From positions 1,517,267 through 1,581,266 of the forward strand of contig NZ_NIUC01000002.1 of assembly GCF_002807035.1 (NCBI RefSeq): a stretch of 64,000 bases of DNA, in the 5' to 3' direction. How positions within the stretch are numbered: position 1 is the stretch's first letter; each line of letters opens with the position of its first letter. The notes beneath the pieces are model-generated. The model had not been told where the DNA came from. It ran no database searches and worked only from the letters and a program-made list of their open reading frames with translations. Positions 1 to 8,427 of this stretch are shown in pieces. The stretch comes from Algoriphagus formosus (lineage in GTDB: Bacteria; Bacteroidota; Bacteroidia; Cytophagales; Cyclobacteriaceae). A program made the translations under genes and the position numbers.

Positions 1-1
1 A

Positions 2-1717
2 CCTGAGGATCAGTTGGTTTGGGATGTGGGGCATCAGGCATATGGACATAAAATTCTGACAGGGCGAAAAGATAAATTCCATACGAACCGAATTTATGGA
101 GGGATTTCAGGTTTTCCCAAGCGGTCAGAAAGTGAATTTGACACCTTTGGAGTAGGGCATTCAAGCACCTCTATTTCGGCAGCCCTAGGAATGGCGATGG
201 CCTCTAAGTATAAGGGCAAAAACAAGCAGCAACATGTAGCAGTCATCGGTGATGGTGCCTTGACAGGTGGTATGGCTTTCGAAGCTATGAATCATGCAGG
301 TGTCAGCGACAGCAATATTTTGATCATCCTGAATGACAATTGTATGTCTATTGACCCGAATGTTGGGGCTCTAAAGGATTATCTTACTGATATTACTACC
401 TCTCATACCTATAACAAGGTCAAAGACGAAGTTTGGAAAATGCTCGGTAAACTGAGCAAGTTTGGCTCATCTGCCCAAGAAGTTATCTCCAAAGTGGAGG
501 GAGCGATCAAGTCCGCAGTCCTAAAGCAAAGCAACTTATTCGAGTCTCTCAACCTTAGATATTTTGGACCGGTAGATGGACATGATGTCAATCACCTGGT
601 TGAAATCATGCGGGATTTACAGGATATTCCAGGTCCGAAGATTCTGCACTGTGTGACCGTAAAGGGCAAGGGGTATGCTCCGGCTGAAAATGGAAATCAA
701 ACCACTTGGCATGCTCCCGGTACTTTTGACAAAGTGACTGGTGAGATATTCAAAAAAGTGCCTTCCACTCCACAGCCACCGAAGTATCAAGAGGTTTTTG
801 GACATACCATTGTAGAACTGGCAGAGCAGGATGAGCGAATCATGGGGGTGACCCCGGCTATGCCTTCAGGTTCTTCGATGAATATTATGATGAAAGCCAT
901 GCCTCACCGGGCTTTTGATGTGGGTATTGCGGAGCAGCATGCCGTGACCGTTTCGGCCGGTATGGCAACTCAAGGCCTGAAGCCTTTTTGTAATATTTAC
1001 TCCAGCTTTATGCAGCGGGCCTATGATCAGGTGATCCATGATGTCTGCCTCCAAAATCTTCCTGTAGTATTTTGCTTGGATCGAGCAGGATTTGCAGGAG
1101 CAGATGGACCGACTCACCATGGTGCATATGATTTGGCGTACTTCCGATGCATCCCAAATTTGGTTGTTTCAGCTCCTATGAATGAGGAAGAACTTCGAAA
1201 TATGATGTATTCTTCGCTTAGTCATGAAGGCCCTTATTCCATCCGATACCCAAGAGGTAAAGGCGTGATGCCTGAGTGGAGAACGCCTTTCCAGCAGATT
1301 CCTCTCGGACAGGGACGAATCGTGAAAGAAGGTGAGGATGTGGCCATTTTGAGCATTGGACATATTGGAAATTATGCTGTCAAAGCTTCAGAAGAATTGG
1401 CGAAAGAAGGGCTGAATCCAGCTCATTATGACATGCGATTTGTCAAGCCATTGGATGAGGAGCTACTGCATGAGATTTTTGGAAAATTCTCTAAAGTCGT
1501 GACCGTGGAGGATGGTTGTTTGATGGGTGGTTTCGGATCCGCTGTATTGGAGTGGATGATGGACCATGGTTATCAAGCCCAAATCAAGCGATTGGGTATC
1601 CCTGATGCGATTATCGAGCACGGAGAGCAGGAACAACTTCACCAGCTTTGTGGCTTTGATGCAGCGGGTATTGCTGATGCAGTTCGTAGTCTAGCTGAGG
1701 TAGCAAAGGCGAAGTAA
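2..1717 (+). CDS. dxs: 1-deoxy-D-xylulose-5-phosphate synthase, 5' truncated by window edge
   Basis: This thiamine-diphosphate enzyme condenses pyruvate and glyceraldehyde-3-phosphate to DXP, the first step of the MEP isoprenoid pathway. The reading frame is open from base 2 and begins PEDQLVWDVGHQAYGHKIL, a conserved Dxs stretch, so the true start lies outside the window and roughly 70-80 N-terminal residues are missing. The TPP motif GDGALTGG...N is present, as is the transketolase Pyr domain with the catalytic glutamate in FDVGIAEQHAV. The C-terminal transketolase domain is complete and ends at a TAA. A hydrolase gene follows after 4 nt, so the two are probably co-transcribed. Confidence 0.97.
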   Translation, partial: PEDQLVWDVGHQAYGHKILTGRKDKFHTNRIYGGISGFPKRSESEFDTFGVGHSSTSISAALGMAMASKYKGKNKQQHVAVIGDGALTGGMAFEAMNHAGVSDSNILIILNDNCMSIDPNVGALKDYLTDITTSHTYNKVKDEVWKMLGKLSKFGSSAQEVISKVEGAIKSAVLKQSNLFESLNLRYFGPVDGHDVNHLVEIMRDLQDIPGPKILHCVTVKGKGYAPAENGNQTTWHAPGTFDKVTGEIFKKVPSTPQPPKYQEVFGHTIVELAEQDERIMGVTPAMPSGSSMNIMMKAMPHRAFDVGIAEQHAVTVSAGMATQGLKPFCNIYSSFMQRAYDQVIHDVCLQNLPVVFCLDRAGFAGADGPTHHGAYDLAYFRCIPNLVVSAPMNEEELRNMMYSSLSHEGPYSIRYPRGKGVMPEWRTPFQQIPLGQGRIVKEGEDVAILSIGHIGNYAVKASEELAKEGLNPAHYDMRFVKPLDEELLHEIFGKFSKVVTVEDGCLMGGFGSAVLEWMMDHGYQAQIKRLGIPDAIIEHGEQEQLHQLCGFDAAGIADAVRSLAEVAKAK

Positions 1718-1721
1718 AATC

Positions 1722-2489
1722 ATGTCTTCAGTTTATTTTTTTGAAAAAGGCTCCGGTCAGCCTGTGGTTTTGATCCATGGATTTTGTGAGATCGGAGCCA
1801 TGTGGGAAGATTTTACCCAAGAATTATCACAAAATTTTCGAGTGGTATGCCCGGATTTGCCGGGTTTTGGCAATAGCCCTATTTCCCAATCACATATCAG
1901 TTTGGAAGAGGTAGCGGTTTTATTGGAAGATTTCTTGGAAGAAAACGGAATACAAAACCCTATTCTGATTGGACACTCCTTGGGAGGTTATGTTGCCTTG
2001 GCGATGCTGGAATTGATGGGGAATAAACTAAAGGGAATTGGGCTTTTTCACTCTACAGCCTTTGCCGATGATGCTGAGAAAAAGCAAATGCGCAATCGTA
2101 CGATTCAGTTTTTAAAGAAGTTTGGCGCAGAGAAATTCGTGAGTTCTTTTGTGCCTCCCCTTTTTTCTGAAAAACATCGAGCCGAATTTGCCTCCGAAAT
2201 CGAACAAGCTACTGAGCAAGCTAAGCAATCAAGCTTGGAGGGTTTGATCGCCTTTACCGAAGCCATGCGGGATCGAAAGGATAGATATGAGATTTTAAAG
2301 AGTTTTCAGGGCCCCAAATTAATGATTGCGGGTACTGAAGACGGAGCGGTCAAAATCGCGGCTAGCCGTAAACAAAAAGAAGCATTCACGCACTATTACG
2401 AGCTAGATGGAACGGGCCACATGGGGATGATTGAGGAAAAGGAAAGGACTTTAGCTTTGGTCAGAAATTTTTTAATTGAATCTGTTTAG
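1722..2489 (+). CDS. alpha/beta hydrolase
   Basis: A 255-residue single-domain cytoplasmic alpha/beta-hydrolase with no signal peptide. The oxyanion segment LIHGF is near residue 18, the nucleophile elbow GHSLGG has Ser86, the acidic residue is probably in GTEDG (about 207), and the histidine is in GTGHMG (about 233), giving a complete triad. The substrate cannot be told from the sequence; relatives act on small esters or as lactonases. It starts 4 nt after dxs, suggesting translational coupling, but no MEP-pathway role is implied. It ends 3 nt from the convergent parE gene. Confidence 0.9.
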   Translation: MSSVYFFEKGSGQPVVLIHGFCEIGAMWEDFTQELSQNFRVVCPDLPGFGNSPISQSHISLEEVAVLLEDFLEENGIQNPILIGHSLGGYVALAMLELMGNKLKGIGLFHSTAFADDAEKKQMRNRTIQFLKKFGAEKFVSSFVPPLFSEKHRAEFASEIEQATEQAKQSSLEGLIAFTEAMRDRKDRYEILKSFQGPKLMIAGTEDGAVKIAASRKQKEAFTHYYELDGTGHMGMIEEKERTLALVRNFLIESV

Positions 2490-2492
2490 TAC

Positions 2493-2795
2493 TCATTCTA
2501 AGTGCTTCTTGATATCCATCGCCGAATGAAGAACTCTAACGATTTCTACAGGCTCATTTTCTTTTTTGCGATAAAAAATTAGGTGGGATTTAACTTTACT
2601 TACTCTATAGTCCTTTCGCAATGTTTTGAGGGATTTTCCTGAAAATGGATCTTTAGCCAGATACTCAATCTCTTGAATTATAAGCTTGTAGTAGCGATCT
2701 GCCTGCTCTTTTGACCAATTTTGGAAGGTGTAGACCCAAATACTCTCAAGATCTTCAATCGCTTTTTGGCTAATGCGATAGGAAGAATTATTCAT
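2493..2795 (-). CDS. parE: ParE/RelE-superfamily toxin, module 1
   Basis: A 100-residue toxin of the ParE/RelE fold. Family marks are the N-terminal YRISQKAIEDLESIWVYT segment, a W-x4-QAD motif (about residues 27-33), the central YRVSKVKSHLIFY strand pair, and the C-terminal VRVLHSAMD block. ParE proteins poison DNA gyrase in characterised members; that activity is inferred here. The start overlaps the upstream antitoxin gene by 8 nt, the usual coupled arrangement. It is converging and 3 nt apart from the alpha/beta hydrolase. It is paralogous to the toxin gene at 6333. Confidence 0.93.
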   Translation of the reverse strand: MNNSSYRISQKAIEDLESIWVYTFQNWSKEQADRYYKLIIQEIEYLAKDPFSGKSLKTLRKDYRVSKVKSHLIFYRKKENEPVEIVRVLHSAMDIKKHLE

Positions 2796-3033
2796 GGGCT
2801 TTTTTCTGGATTTTTTTCAAATATTCATTTGGTTCGAAATCTTCCACGAAGCCACTGTCTTCGCCCTCTTGCAATGCTCTTATTAAGTGTCGTTCCTTCT
2901 TTTCTTCACTTTCCAATAATCGCAATGCCGCTCGAATTACTTCACTTGCTGAATTGTATCGTCCAGAATCCACCTCTTCTCTTATAAATTGCTCAAAATG
3001 ATTGCCCAGTGAAATAGATGTGTTTTTACTCAT
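2788..3033 (-). CDS. parD: ParD-family antitoxin, module 1
   Basis: An 81-residue antitoxin with an N-terminal ribbon-helix-helix DNA-binding domain (SISLG...SGRYNSASEVIRAALRLLE) and an acidic C-terminal tail expected to wrap the toxin. The start at 3033 is chosen because the protein then begins MSKNTSISLG, identical to the second module, whereas the longer reading (from 3060) would run into the palindrome at 3054-3070. Of the first 44 residues, 30 are identical to the 6089 antitoxin; the C-terminal toxin-binding tails differ, which argues for partner specificity. Autoregulation through the upstream palindrome is likely. Confidence 0.93.
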   Translation of the reverse strand: MSKNTSISLGNHFEQFIREEVDSGRYNSASEVIRAALRLLESEEKKERHLIRALQEGEDSGFVEDFEPNEYLKKIQKKAHE

Positions 3034-3053
3034 TTCAATATAATTTCTTAAAT

Positions 3054-3070
3054 ATACCAAATCTTGGTAT
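3054..3070. promoter_or_regulatory. candidate ParD operator, module 1
   Basis: ATACCAAATCTTGGTAT is a palindrome with 7-bp arms and a 3-nt centre. Its core TACC-N7-GGTA (3055-3069) ends 21 nt before the parD start. The same core with the same 21-nt spacing precedes the second parD gene. Binding by the RHH antitoxin is inferred. Confidence 0.65.
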
Positions 3071-3097
3071 TAAGGTCAATCTAGTATTTGCTTCTTT

Positions 3098-3931
3098 TCA
3101 AATTCTTCCTCTTACCATCCGGTCCTTCCCATTCAAATCCTCGATGATTTCTACTTCTGTATAATTCAAATTAGAAAGAAGCTTTTGGACGGCTTTTCCA
3201 TATTCCTCATGGATTTCAAAGTATATTTTTCCTTTTGGCTTCAAGGCCTTTTTTCCTAATTCGGCAATTCTCCGATAGAAAAGAAGCGGGTCCTCATCCG
3301 GTACAAAAAGGGCTAATCCAGGCTCAAAATCCAAGACATTTTGATGCATACCCTTCTTTCCTTTTTCAGGAATATAGGGAGGGTTGGATACTAAAATATC
3401 CAAGCTATCAACTGGAATGCTTTCATTTAAAATATCGGCTTGAAAAAACTCAACTTCAGCTTTTAGCTCTCGAGCGTTTGCTGTTGCAATTCTTAAAGCA
3501 GGTTCAGAGATATCCAAAGCGAATACTCGAGGCTGATTCATTTCCAGAAATAGGGAGATAGGAATACAACCCGTTCCCGTACCAATATCTAGAATTCTAA
3601 GCCTTGGCTCTGGGTTTTCTTTGATGATTAAATGAACGAGCTCTTCGGTTTCATTTCGTGGAATCAATGTGTCTCTACTTACCTGAAATTCCCTTCCGTA
3701 GAAAGGAGCTTTGCCAATAATCTGCTGAATTGGCTCTCCCTTTTTTAGTCTTTCAAAGTCATCTAGGAGAGCCTTAGGCAAATCCTTTTCTTCCAAAAAA
3801 TTCATCATGTCTACCCGCCGAAGTCCTAAATGATGCTCGAAAAGCCATTCTACCAAGTTTTGAGCTTCGGGTATCTCATAGAGTTCAAGTTCACTTGCCC
3901 ACTTTTTGACGAGACTGTTATAGTTGATCAT
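3098..3931 (-). CDS. prmC: peptide chain release factor N5-glutamine methyltransferase
   Basis: PrmC (HemK) methylates the glutamine of the GGQ motif in RF1 and RF2 using SAM. With the start at 3931 the protein is 277 residues. The helical N-terminal domain recognising the release factor is followed by the Rossmann motif ILDIGTGTGCIPISL (about 115-130) and the signature VSNPPYIPEKG (about 178-188), whose NPPY positions the substrate amide. A longer start at 3970 is possible but the promoter-like TACCTTTA on the minus strand at 3958-3965 lies inside it, favouring the start at MINYNSLV. It is transcribed divergently from the 3985 gene. Confidence 0.95.
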   Translation of the reverse strand: MINYNSLVKKWASELELYEIPEAQNLVEWLFEHHLGLRRVDMMNFLEEKDLPKALLDDFERLKKGEPIQQIIGKAPFYGREFQVSRDTLIPRNETEELVHLIIKENPEPRLRILDIGTGTGCIPISLFLEMNQPRVFALDISEPALRIATANARELKAEVEFFQADILNESIPVDSLDILVSNPPYIPEKGKKGMHQNVLDFEPGLALFVPDEDPLLFYRRIAELGKKALKPKGKIYFEIHEEYGKAVQKLLSNLNYTEVEIIEDLNGKDRMVRGRI

Positions 3932-3957
3932 TGGTAGCGAATTAGGTCTTTGCTCCG

Positions 3958-3965
3958 TAAAGGTA
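3958..3965 (-). promoter_or_regulatory. candidate Bacteroidota -7 element for prmC
   Basis: On the minus strand this reads TACCTTTA, one mismatch from the phylum's TAnnTTTG element. A T-rich stretch lies about 21 bp upstream. Transcription would begin near 3951, between the two possible prmC starts, which supports the shorter protein. Confidence 0.4.
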
Positions 3966-3984
3966 ATCACTAATCAAGCTATCG

Positions 3985-4791
3985 ATGAAAAAACTGCTTC
4001 TACTCTTCGTTTTTGGGCTCAATCCACTTCTCTCTTTGTCTCAGGAAAGCAATAGAGGTCCCTTTATTGAAATTGATGGGAGTTATTGGGAAAGGGCTAT
4101 AAAGCATCCTCAATTCTTTGCTCCTGAGAAAAATCGCTTTGGAAGTGTACGTGTATTTTTTGGGCTTCCGATCGGTCAAAATTGGGCTATTGGTTTACTG
4201 GGTTCACATCAATCTTCCTATGAGGAGCAGGCACCAGGCTATCAAAATCGGGAGATTTATGGTCCAGATCCAAATGAAAGCGGTAATTCCATCTTGCTGG
4301 GATATACCCAAGACGAATTGAATGTAGGGCTGCAAAATGAACTGGTGGGATGGGGGGTATTTTTGCAGCGAAAAGTCAAGCTTGGCACTCGGACTTCACT
4401 GAATTTCAATCTGTATGTCATGAGAGAAAGTGGGAAAAATGGCCAATTAGAAATCTTCCCAGATTATACCTATTTAGCTTGGTGGCCCTGTCCAAATTGT
4501 TTGTCGATTGTTTCTGGTCCGATCACCCGACCAGTGGAGGAACGCAATTGGAAATCCGGGATTGATTTGGCTTTTGCTTGGGCACTTTCCAAGAAACTTG
4601 ACTTGGGAATCAGAGCCAATTTTTTAGAATTTAGAAAGCGAACGATCTCTACGAATTCGGACGAAATCAATACCTTGGTTTTTGACCCGCTGCAGGCTCT
4701 TGCTGATGGCTATGCCGGAGATCGCTATGACTTTGGATCGGCAGTAGGAAGGGAAGGTGTCCGAATTTCTTTGACCTTTAGGCCCTTTTAG
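3985..4791 (+). CDS. secreted outer-membrane beta-barrel-like protein, function unknown
   Basis: 268 residues with a Sec signal peptide (MKKLLLLFVFGLNPLLSLSQ, cleavage near residue 20) and no lipobox cysteine. The mature part has alternating aromatic/hydrophobic strands and long polar loops and ends in a strand terminating with phenylalanine (ISLTFRPF), as in outer-membrane barrels. The CPNC motif near residue 171 (WWPCPNCLS) could form a disulfide. No family was recognised. It is divergent from prmC (53 nt between starts) and is followed by the promoter of the rsmB-like gene. Confidence 0.75.
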   Translation: MKKLLLLFVFGLNPLLSLSQESNRGPFIEIDGSYWERAIKHPQFFAPEKNRFGSVRVFFGLPIGQNWAIGLLGSHQSSYEEQAPGYQNREIYGPDPNESGNSILLGYTQDELNVGLQNELVGWGVFLQRKVKLGTRTSLNFNLYVMRESGKNGQLEIFPDYTYLAWWPCPNCLSIVSGPITRPVEERNWKSGIDLAFAWALSKKLDLGIRANFLEFRKRTISTNSDEINTLVFDPLQALADGYAGDRYDFGSAVGREGVRISLTFRPF

Positions 4792-4823
4792 CATTCTTTT
4801 CCCTAAGTCTGCAAAAGAAAAAC

Positions 4824-4831
4824 TACCTTTG
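4824..4831 (+). promoter_or_regulatory. Bacteroidota -7 promoter element for the rsmB-like gene
   Basis: TACCTTTG is a perfect TAnnTTTG match, 17 nt before the ATG at 4849. The expected transcription start is near 4838. Because the element covers the possible GTG start at 4831, the ATG at 4849 is preferred for the downstream gene. Confidence 0.65.
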
Positions 4832-4848
4832 TGCAGAATATATTTCTG

Positions 4849-6036
4849 ATGAAGTTACATAACAATACCATACGAGGCGTGCATGATGCCTTAGAAGCCA
4901 TTTTTGAACGAGGACAATTTGCCGATAAGGTCATCGAGCGAACCCTTAAGTCTAATCCAAAATGGGGAGCAAGAGACAGAGCTTTTATTGCCGAAACTAC
5001 CTATGAGATGGTGCGTTGGTGGCGCCTGATCAATTACCTCAGTCCTTCTTCCAATTATTGGGATCTTTTTGGGACTTATTGGTTGATGCAAGGCCATGAG
5101 CTTCCTTCTTGGGAGGAATTTTCTAAGCTAAATCCAGCCAAAATCAAGGAAAAGTATGAGCAACTGGAGGATCCGGGAATTTTGGAATCTGTACCAGAAT
5201 GGCTCTATGAATTAGGAAAAAAGGAACTGGGCGATACTTGGGATACCGAGTTGCACAGTCTCAACCAAGAAGCAGAAGTAGTTATCCGTGTGAATACCCT
5301 AAAGACTACTCGGGAGCGGCTGAAGAATCAATTGCTGGAAGAAGGAATCCGAACCTACCATGTGAAAGGTTATCCGGATGCTTTGATTTTGGAAGAAAGA
5401 CAAAATATTTTTCGTTCTGCACCATTCAAAGCTGGGCTATTTGAAGTGCAAGATGCATCCTCCCAATTGGTAGCTGCATCCCTTGCGGTGGAGCCTGGTA
5501 TGCGGGTGATTGATGCTTGCGCAGGTGCAGGCGGAAAGACCTTGCATTTGGCAGCTTTGATGGAAAATAAGGGGAAAATTATTTCCATGGACCTGGAGGA
5601 ATGGAAGCTTCAGCAGACCAAACTCAGAGCGAGACGAAATGGAATTGACATCATCGAGCGAAAGGTGATCGAAGGATCGAAGACTATCAAAAGACTGAAA
5701 GACTCTGCGGATCGATTGCTTTTGGATGTCCCCTGCTCGGGTCTTGGTGTACTTCGGCGTAATCCGGATACCAAGTGGAAACTCAGTCCTGAGTCCATAG
5801 CAAAAGTGCAAGAGGCACAGCAAGAAATCTTACAATCCTATCCTAGCATGCTGAAAAAGGGTGGACAGCTAGTCTATGCTACCTGCAGTATTCTCCCTTC
5901 AGAAAATGAACAGCAAGTCAAGAAGTTTCTGGCATCAGAGGCTGGAAAAGATTTTGAATTACTGGAAGAGCAGAAGGTCTTTTCCCATCAGAGTGGATTC
6001 GATGGGTTTTACATTGCAAGGATGATCAGAAAATAA
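4849..6036 (+). CDS. RsmB/NOP2-family RNA (cytosine-C5)-methyltransferase
   Basis: A SAM-dependent m5C RNA methyltransferase of the Fmu/NOL1/NOP2/Sun family, 395 residues, probably acting on 16S rRNA. A helical N-terminal region (about 1-150) precedes the SAM motif VIDACAGAGGKTLHLA (about 220). The two family cysteines are present: DVPCSGLGVLRR (about 296) and YATCSILPSEN (about 345). The residue in TCS is normally the nucleophile and the one in PCS releases the product. Start chosen at 4849 because the upstream GTG is inside the promoter element. Which rRNA base is modified cannot be seen from sequence. Confidence 0.93.
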   Translation: MKLHNNTIRGVHDALEAIFERGQFADKVIERTLKSNPKWGARDRAFIAETTYEMVRWWRLINYLSPSSNYWDLFGTYWLMQGHELPSWEEFSKLNPAKIKEKYEQLEDPGILESVPEWLYELGKKELGDTWDTELHSLNQEAEVVIRVNTLKTTRERLKNQLLEEGIRTYHVKGYPDALILEERQNIFRSAPFKAGLFEVQDASSQLVAASLAVEPGMRVIDACAGAGGKTLHLAALMENKGKIISMDLEEWKLQQTKLRARRNGIDIIERKVIEGSKTIKRLKDSADRLLLDVPCSGLGVLRRNPDTKWKLSPESIAKVQEAQQEILQSYPSMLKKGGQLVYATCSILPSENEQQVKKFLASEAGKDFELLEEQKVFSHQSGFDGFYIARMIRK

Positions 6037-6051
6037 CTAAATATGGATTTT

Positions 6052-6068
6052 TTACCGATTTTTGGTAA
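6052..6068. promoter_or_regulatory. candidate ParD operator, module 2
   Basis: TTACCGATTTTTGGTAA contains the same TACC-N7-GGTA core (6053-6067) as the site at 3055-3069, again exactly 21 nt before the parD start codon. Sharing of the core and of the spacing between two loci makes it a good candidate for antitoxin binding and raises the possibility of cross-regulation. Confidence 0.65.
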
Positions 6069-6088
6069 TTTTAAGGAAAGGTTTTCCT

Positions 6089-6340
6089 ATGAGTAAAAAT
6101 ACATCTATATCGTTAGGAGATTATTTTGATCGCTTTGTAAGTAGTCAATTGGAGTCAGGACGGTATAAAAATGCAAGTGAAGTCATACGGGCAGGGCTTC
6201 GTCTATTAGAAAATGAAGAGACTCAGGCTCTGGCTTTAAAAAATGCAATTGAGAAGGGCTTAAATAGCCCAAGAGTAAATGAGTTTGATTTTGATCAGCA
6301 TCTAATCAAGCTCAAGTCCCAAAAGAAGGAAAATGGATAA
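6089..6340 (+). CDS. parD: ParD-family antitoxin, module 2
   Basis: 83 residues starting MSKNTSISLGDYFDRF, a ribbon-helix-helix antitoxin closely related in its DNA-binding half to the module-1 protein (30 of the first 44 residues identical) but with a different C-terminal tail. The start at 6089 is set by that homology; an upstream in-frame start at 6062 would lie within the candidate operator. Overlaps the toxin gene by 8 nt, the same overlap length as in module 1. Confidence 0.93.
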   Translation: MSKNTSISLGDYFDRFVSSQLESGRYKNASEVIRAGLRLLENEETQALALKNAIEKGLNSPRVNEFDFDQHLIKLKSQKKENG

Positions 6341-6632
6341 TCTTGTTTTTCGGCAAGAAGCCATAGATGATCTTTCGGAAATATGGGAATATACTTTTTA
6401 CAATTGGTCCGAAACGCAAGCGGATAAATACTATGATATGCTAAAATTAGCCTGTCAAGAAATCGCTTCAAATAGTCAGCTAGGGAAAGATTATAGTGAT
6501 ATTTTACAAGGGTTAAAGGGTTATCGAATTGGGAAGCATATTATTTTTTATCACAAGTCAAATCCGTTTGAAATTGAAATTATCAGAATTTTGCATCAGC
6601 AGATGGATCTAAAAACAAGGTTGAAGGAATAA
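6333..6632 (+). CDS. parE: ParE/RelE-superfamily toxin, module 2
   Basis: 99 residues with the ParE pattern: AIDDLSEIWEYTFYNWSETQADKYY near the N terminus, LKGYRIGKHIIFYHK in the centre, and IIRILHQQMDLK at the C terminus. It resembles the 2493 toxin in all three blocks but the sequences between them differ, so each toxin probably pairs with its own antitoxin. Gyrase poisoning is a family property, not shown here. The gene is followed by the convergent Usp gene after 50 nt. Confidence 0.93.
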   Translation: MDNLVFRQEAIDDLSEIWEYTFYNWSETQADKYYDMLKLACQEIASNSQLGKDYSDILQGLKGYRIGKHIIFYHKSNPFEIEIIRILHQQMDLKTRLKE

Positions 6633-6682
6633 TTCTTTGAAATTAAGTGGAGTTTAGAAATTCCTTGCCTAATTAGAAATTT

Positions 6683-7528
6683 TCACTCCGCACAGATAGA
6701 AAGCATGGGAAAATTATGAACCCGTACTAGATTTTCGGTTAGACTTGGATTGAAAAACTTGCTGAAGCCTGACTTGTCGGTCTTAGCTAATGCTAAAATA
6801 TCCGGTTGATTTCGCTCCGCATAGTATAAGATTCCATTCTCAGGATTTTCTGCATTGATGAGAATTTGTAGAATGGATGTGTCTCCATCGCATAGCTCTT
6901 GAAAGAGTTCATCGGATCGCTCCTGCTCATAGAAATCATACGGCGTATTGACAAAGATGACATCCAGTTCTGCTCCAAGCATATTGGCCAAGCTTTTTAG
7001 TTGCTGAAATACAGGTCTTTGACTGGGCTCCAGTGTGGAGAGAAAAGCAATCCGTTTGATTTCCATTCGGGCAGGTTCTTCTTTCACGATTAGCGTAGGG
7101 ATTTTGATGTTTCGAAGAATCTTCTGAGCGGTAGAACCTAAGAAAAATGGTTTTTTGGATCCTCTGCCCTCCGAACCCATGATCACAAAGTCTGGAGAGG
7201 CTTGGTTGACATGTTCGAAAACCGTCTCTGAGCCATAGCTATAGATCAGAGTAGAAAAAGCCTCTAAGCCTTCTTGCTCAAACTCATGGACCAAACTTGA
7301 TAGGTTGTTTTTGGCCGATGCGATTTCTTGCAAAGTTTGAGGATAAAACTTTTCCTTGTCTTTATCCAATCTCACCCAGTCTACGGGAGTGCTGAGAATA
7401 TGCATGACTTCAATCGAGGCATTAAGCTTGAATGCAAACTGCTTAGCGTAGTATGCGGCGTAGCCTGCCACTTGGGAAAAGTCAGTCATCAACAAAACTT
7501 TAGATCCTGTCTTCATGGTCGTGATCAT
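6683..7528 (-). CDS. universal stress protein with tandem Usp domains
   Basis: 281 residues made of two UspA-like domains, a form common in Bacteroidota. The first domain (about 5-150) starts KVLLMTDFSQ and carries the ATP-binding pattern G-x2-G-x9-G-S/T (GSEGRGSKKPFFLGST). The second (about 155-281) keeps the fold but its nucleotide motif is degraded (SGFSKFFNPSLTENL), so only one ATP site is likely. Cytoplasmic stress-response role inferred from the family. Start may be 7528 or the in-frame ATG at 7516. Confidence 0.92.
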   Translation of the reverse strand: MITTMKTGSKVLLMTDFSQVAGYAAYYAKQFAFKLNASIEVMHILSTPVDWVRLDKDKEKFYPQTLQEIASAKNNLSSLVHEFEQEGLEAFSTLIYSYGSETVFEHVNQASPDFVIMGSEGRGSKKPFFLGSTAQKILRNIKIPTLIVKEEPARMEIKRIAFLSTLEPSQRPVFQQLKSLANMLGAELDVIFVNTPYDFYEQERSDELFQELCDGDTSILQILINAENPENGILYYAERNQPDILALAKTDKSGFSKFFNPSLTENLVRVHNFPMLSICAE

Positions 7529-7640
7529 TTTGGTGTAATACCAAATTACAAAAACTTACTCCAATTTGGATTGAAAAATAGTGTCTCAAGAACTGATATT
7601 TATCAGCTAGTCAAGGGTTTAATGAAATGCCTGTGCCAAT

Positions 7641-7672
7641 AAAAATGGCCAGCTCGATAAGAACTGGCCATT
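7641..7672 (-). terminator. Rho-independent terminator of the lipoprotein cluster
   Basis: Stem AATGGCCAG (7644-7652) pairs with CTGGCCATT (7664-7672), 11-nt loop. Read on the minus strand it ends in a short U run, and it lies 24 nt past the stop of the 7696 gene. Confidence 0.8.
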
Positions 7673-7695
7673 TGTGATTTGAATACGTAAGTGAA

Positions 7696-8331
7696 TTACT
7701 TTGCTAGCAAACCATCCTTGATCAATTGATTGATGATGGTTGTCGAGAAAGACCTTGAAAAGGTCTCGATAGAGCTTGGGTTGGTGGTTTCAGACTGAGA
7801 AGACCAAACCAGCTCTTCAGTGGCAGCATCATATAAATTGGCCTCTAGGTAGTAGTTTTTGTCAGTGGTGTAATAGCCCGGGTCATACATGACTGGATTA
7901 TAATAGTTGTAATAGCCCCAGAATCTTCCATAATTCCCATACCCCATAGGCGAGTACATGGTCGAACCTGGCACATAACGTGTTTCATTGGTTTGGTCCA
8001 AAACTGCCACGGTAAGAATTGCATCGCTACCTAGTTCACGGATTTTTCTGAGAACCTCTTCTTTATCCACTCCGCTTGATTTAAATCCCGGAGGAAGGAT
8101 GTCAAAACTGCTTTCAGCATTTACACCTTCCTCTAGCAATAGATTGTCCAAATCTGTTTCGACTGTCTGTCTGGCAAGAATATTATCTGTCAATGCAGTG
8201 ACAAAGATGTTGCTATAGCCTTCAGGGGGTGTGCTTGGACCAGTCCAAGAGCCTAGGATTTTTACACTGGGGGAGCAAGAAAGCATCACGGCCAACAGTG
8301 AAAGGCTTAGAATTGAAAGATTTTTTTTCAT
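7696..8331 (-). CDS. outer-membrane/periplasmic lipoprotein, function unknown
   Basis: 211 residues with a lipoprotein signal (LLAVMLSC, lipid cysteine 19). A nucleotide-binding-like alpha/beta region (VFVTALTDN...LREKIRELGSDAILTVAVLD) is followed by a Gly/Tyr-rich insert (about 125-160, YGNYGRFWGYYNYYNP) and a C-terminal strand-helix (NLYDAATEELVWSSQSET). The D-A-x-T-x-E-x-VW strand resembles the end of DUF4136 lipoproteins nearby, so it may be a distant relative. It is the last gene of a five-gene minus-strand cluster starting at 10786 and is followed by a terminator. Confidence 0.75.
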   Translation of the reverse strand: MKKNLSILSLSLLAVMLSCSPSVKILGSWTGPSTPPEGYSNIFVTALTDNILARQTVETDLDNLLLEEGVNAESSFDILPPGFKSSGVDKEEVLRKIRELGSDAILTVAVLDQTNETRYVPGSTMYSPMGYGNYGRFWGYYNYYNPVMYDPGYYTTDKNYYLEANLYDAATEELVWSSQSETTNPSSIETFSRSFSTTIINQLIKDGLLAK

Positions 8332-8427
8332 TTTGATTTTTTATCTGATTTGAATTTGAAACAACTGTTTGATTGGCTGAAAGCATTTCGAATTGACTTA
8401 TGATGTCATCCAAAACAATAGCCAGGA

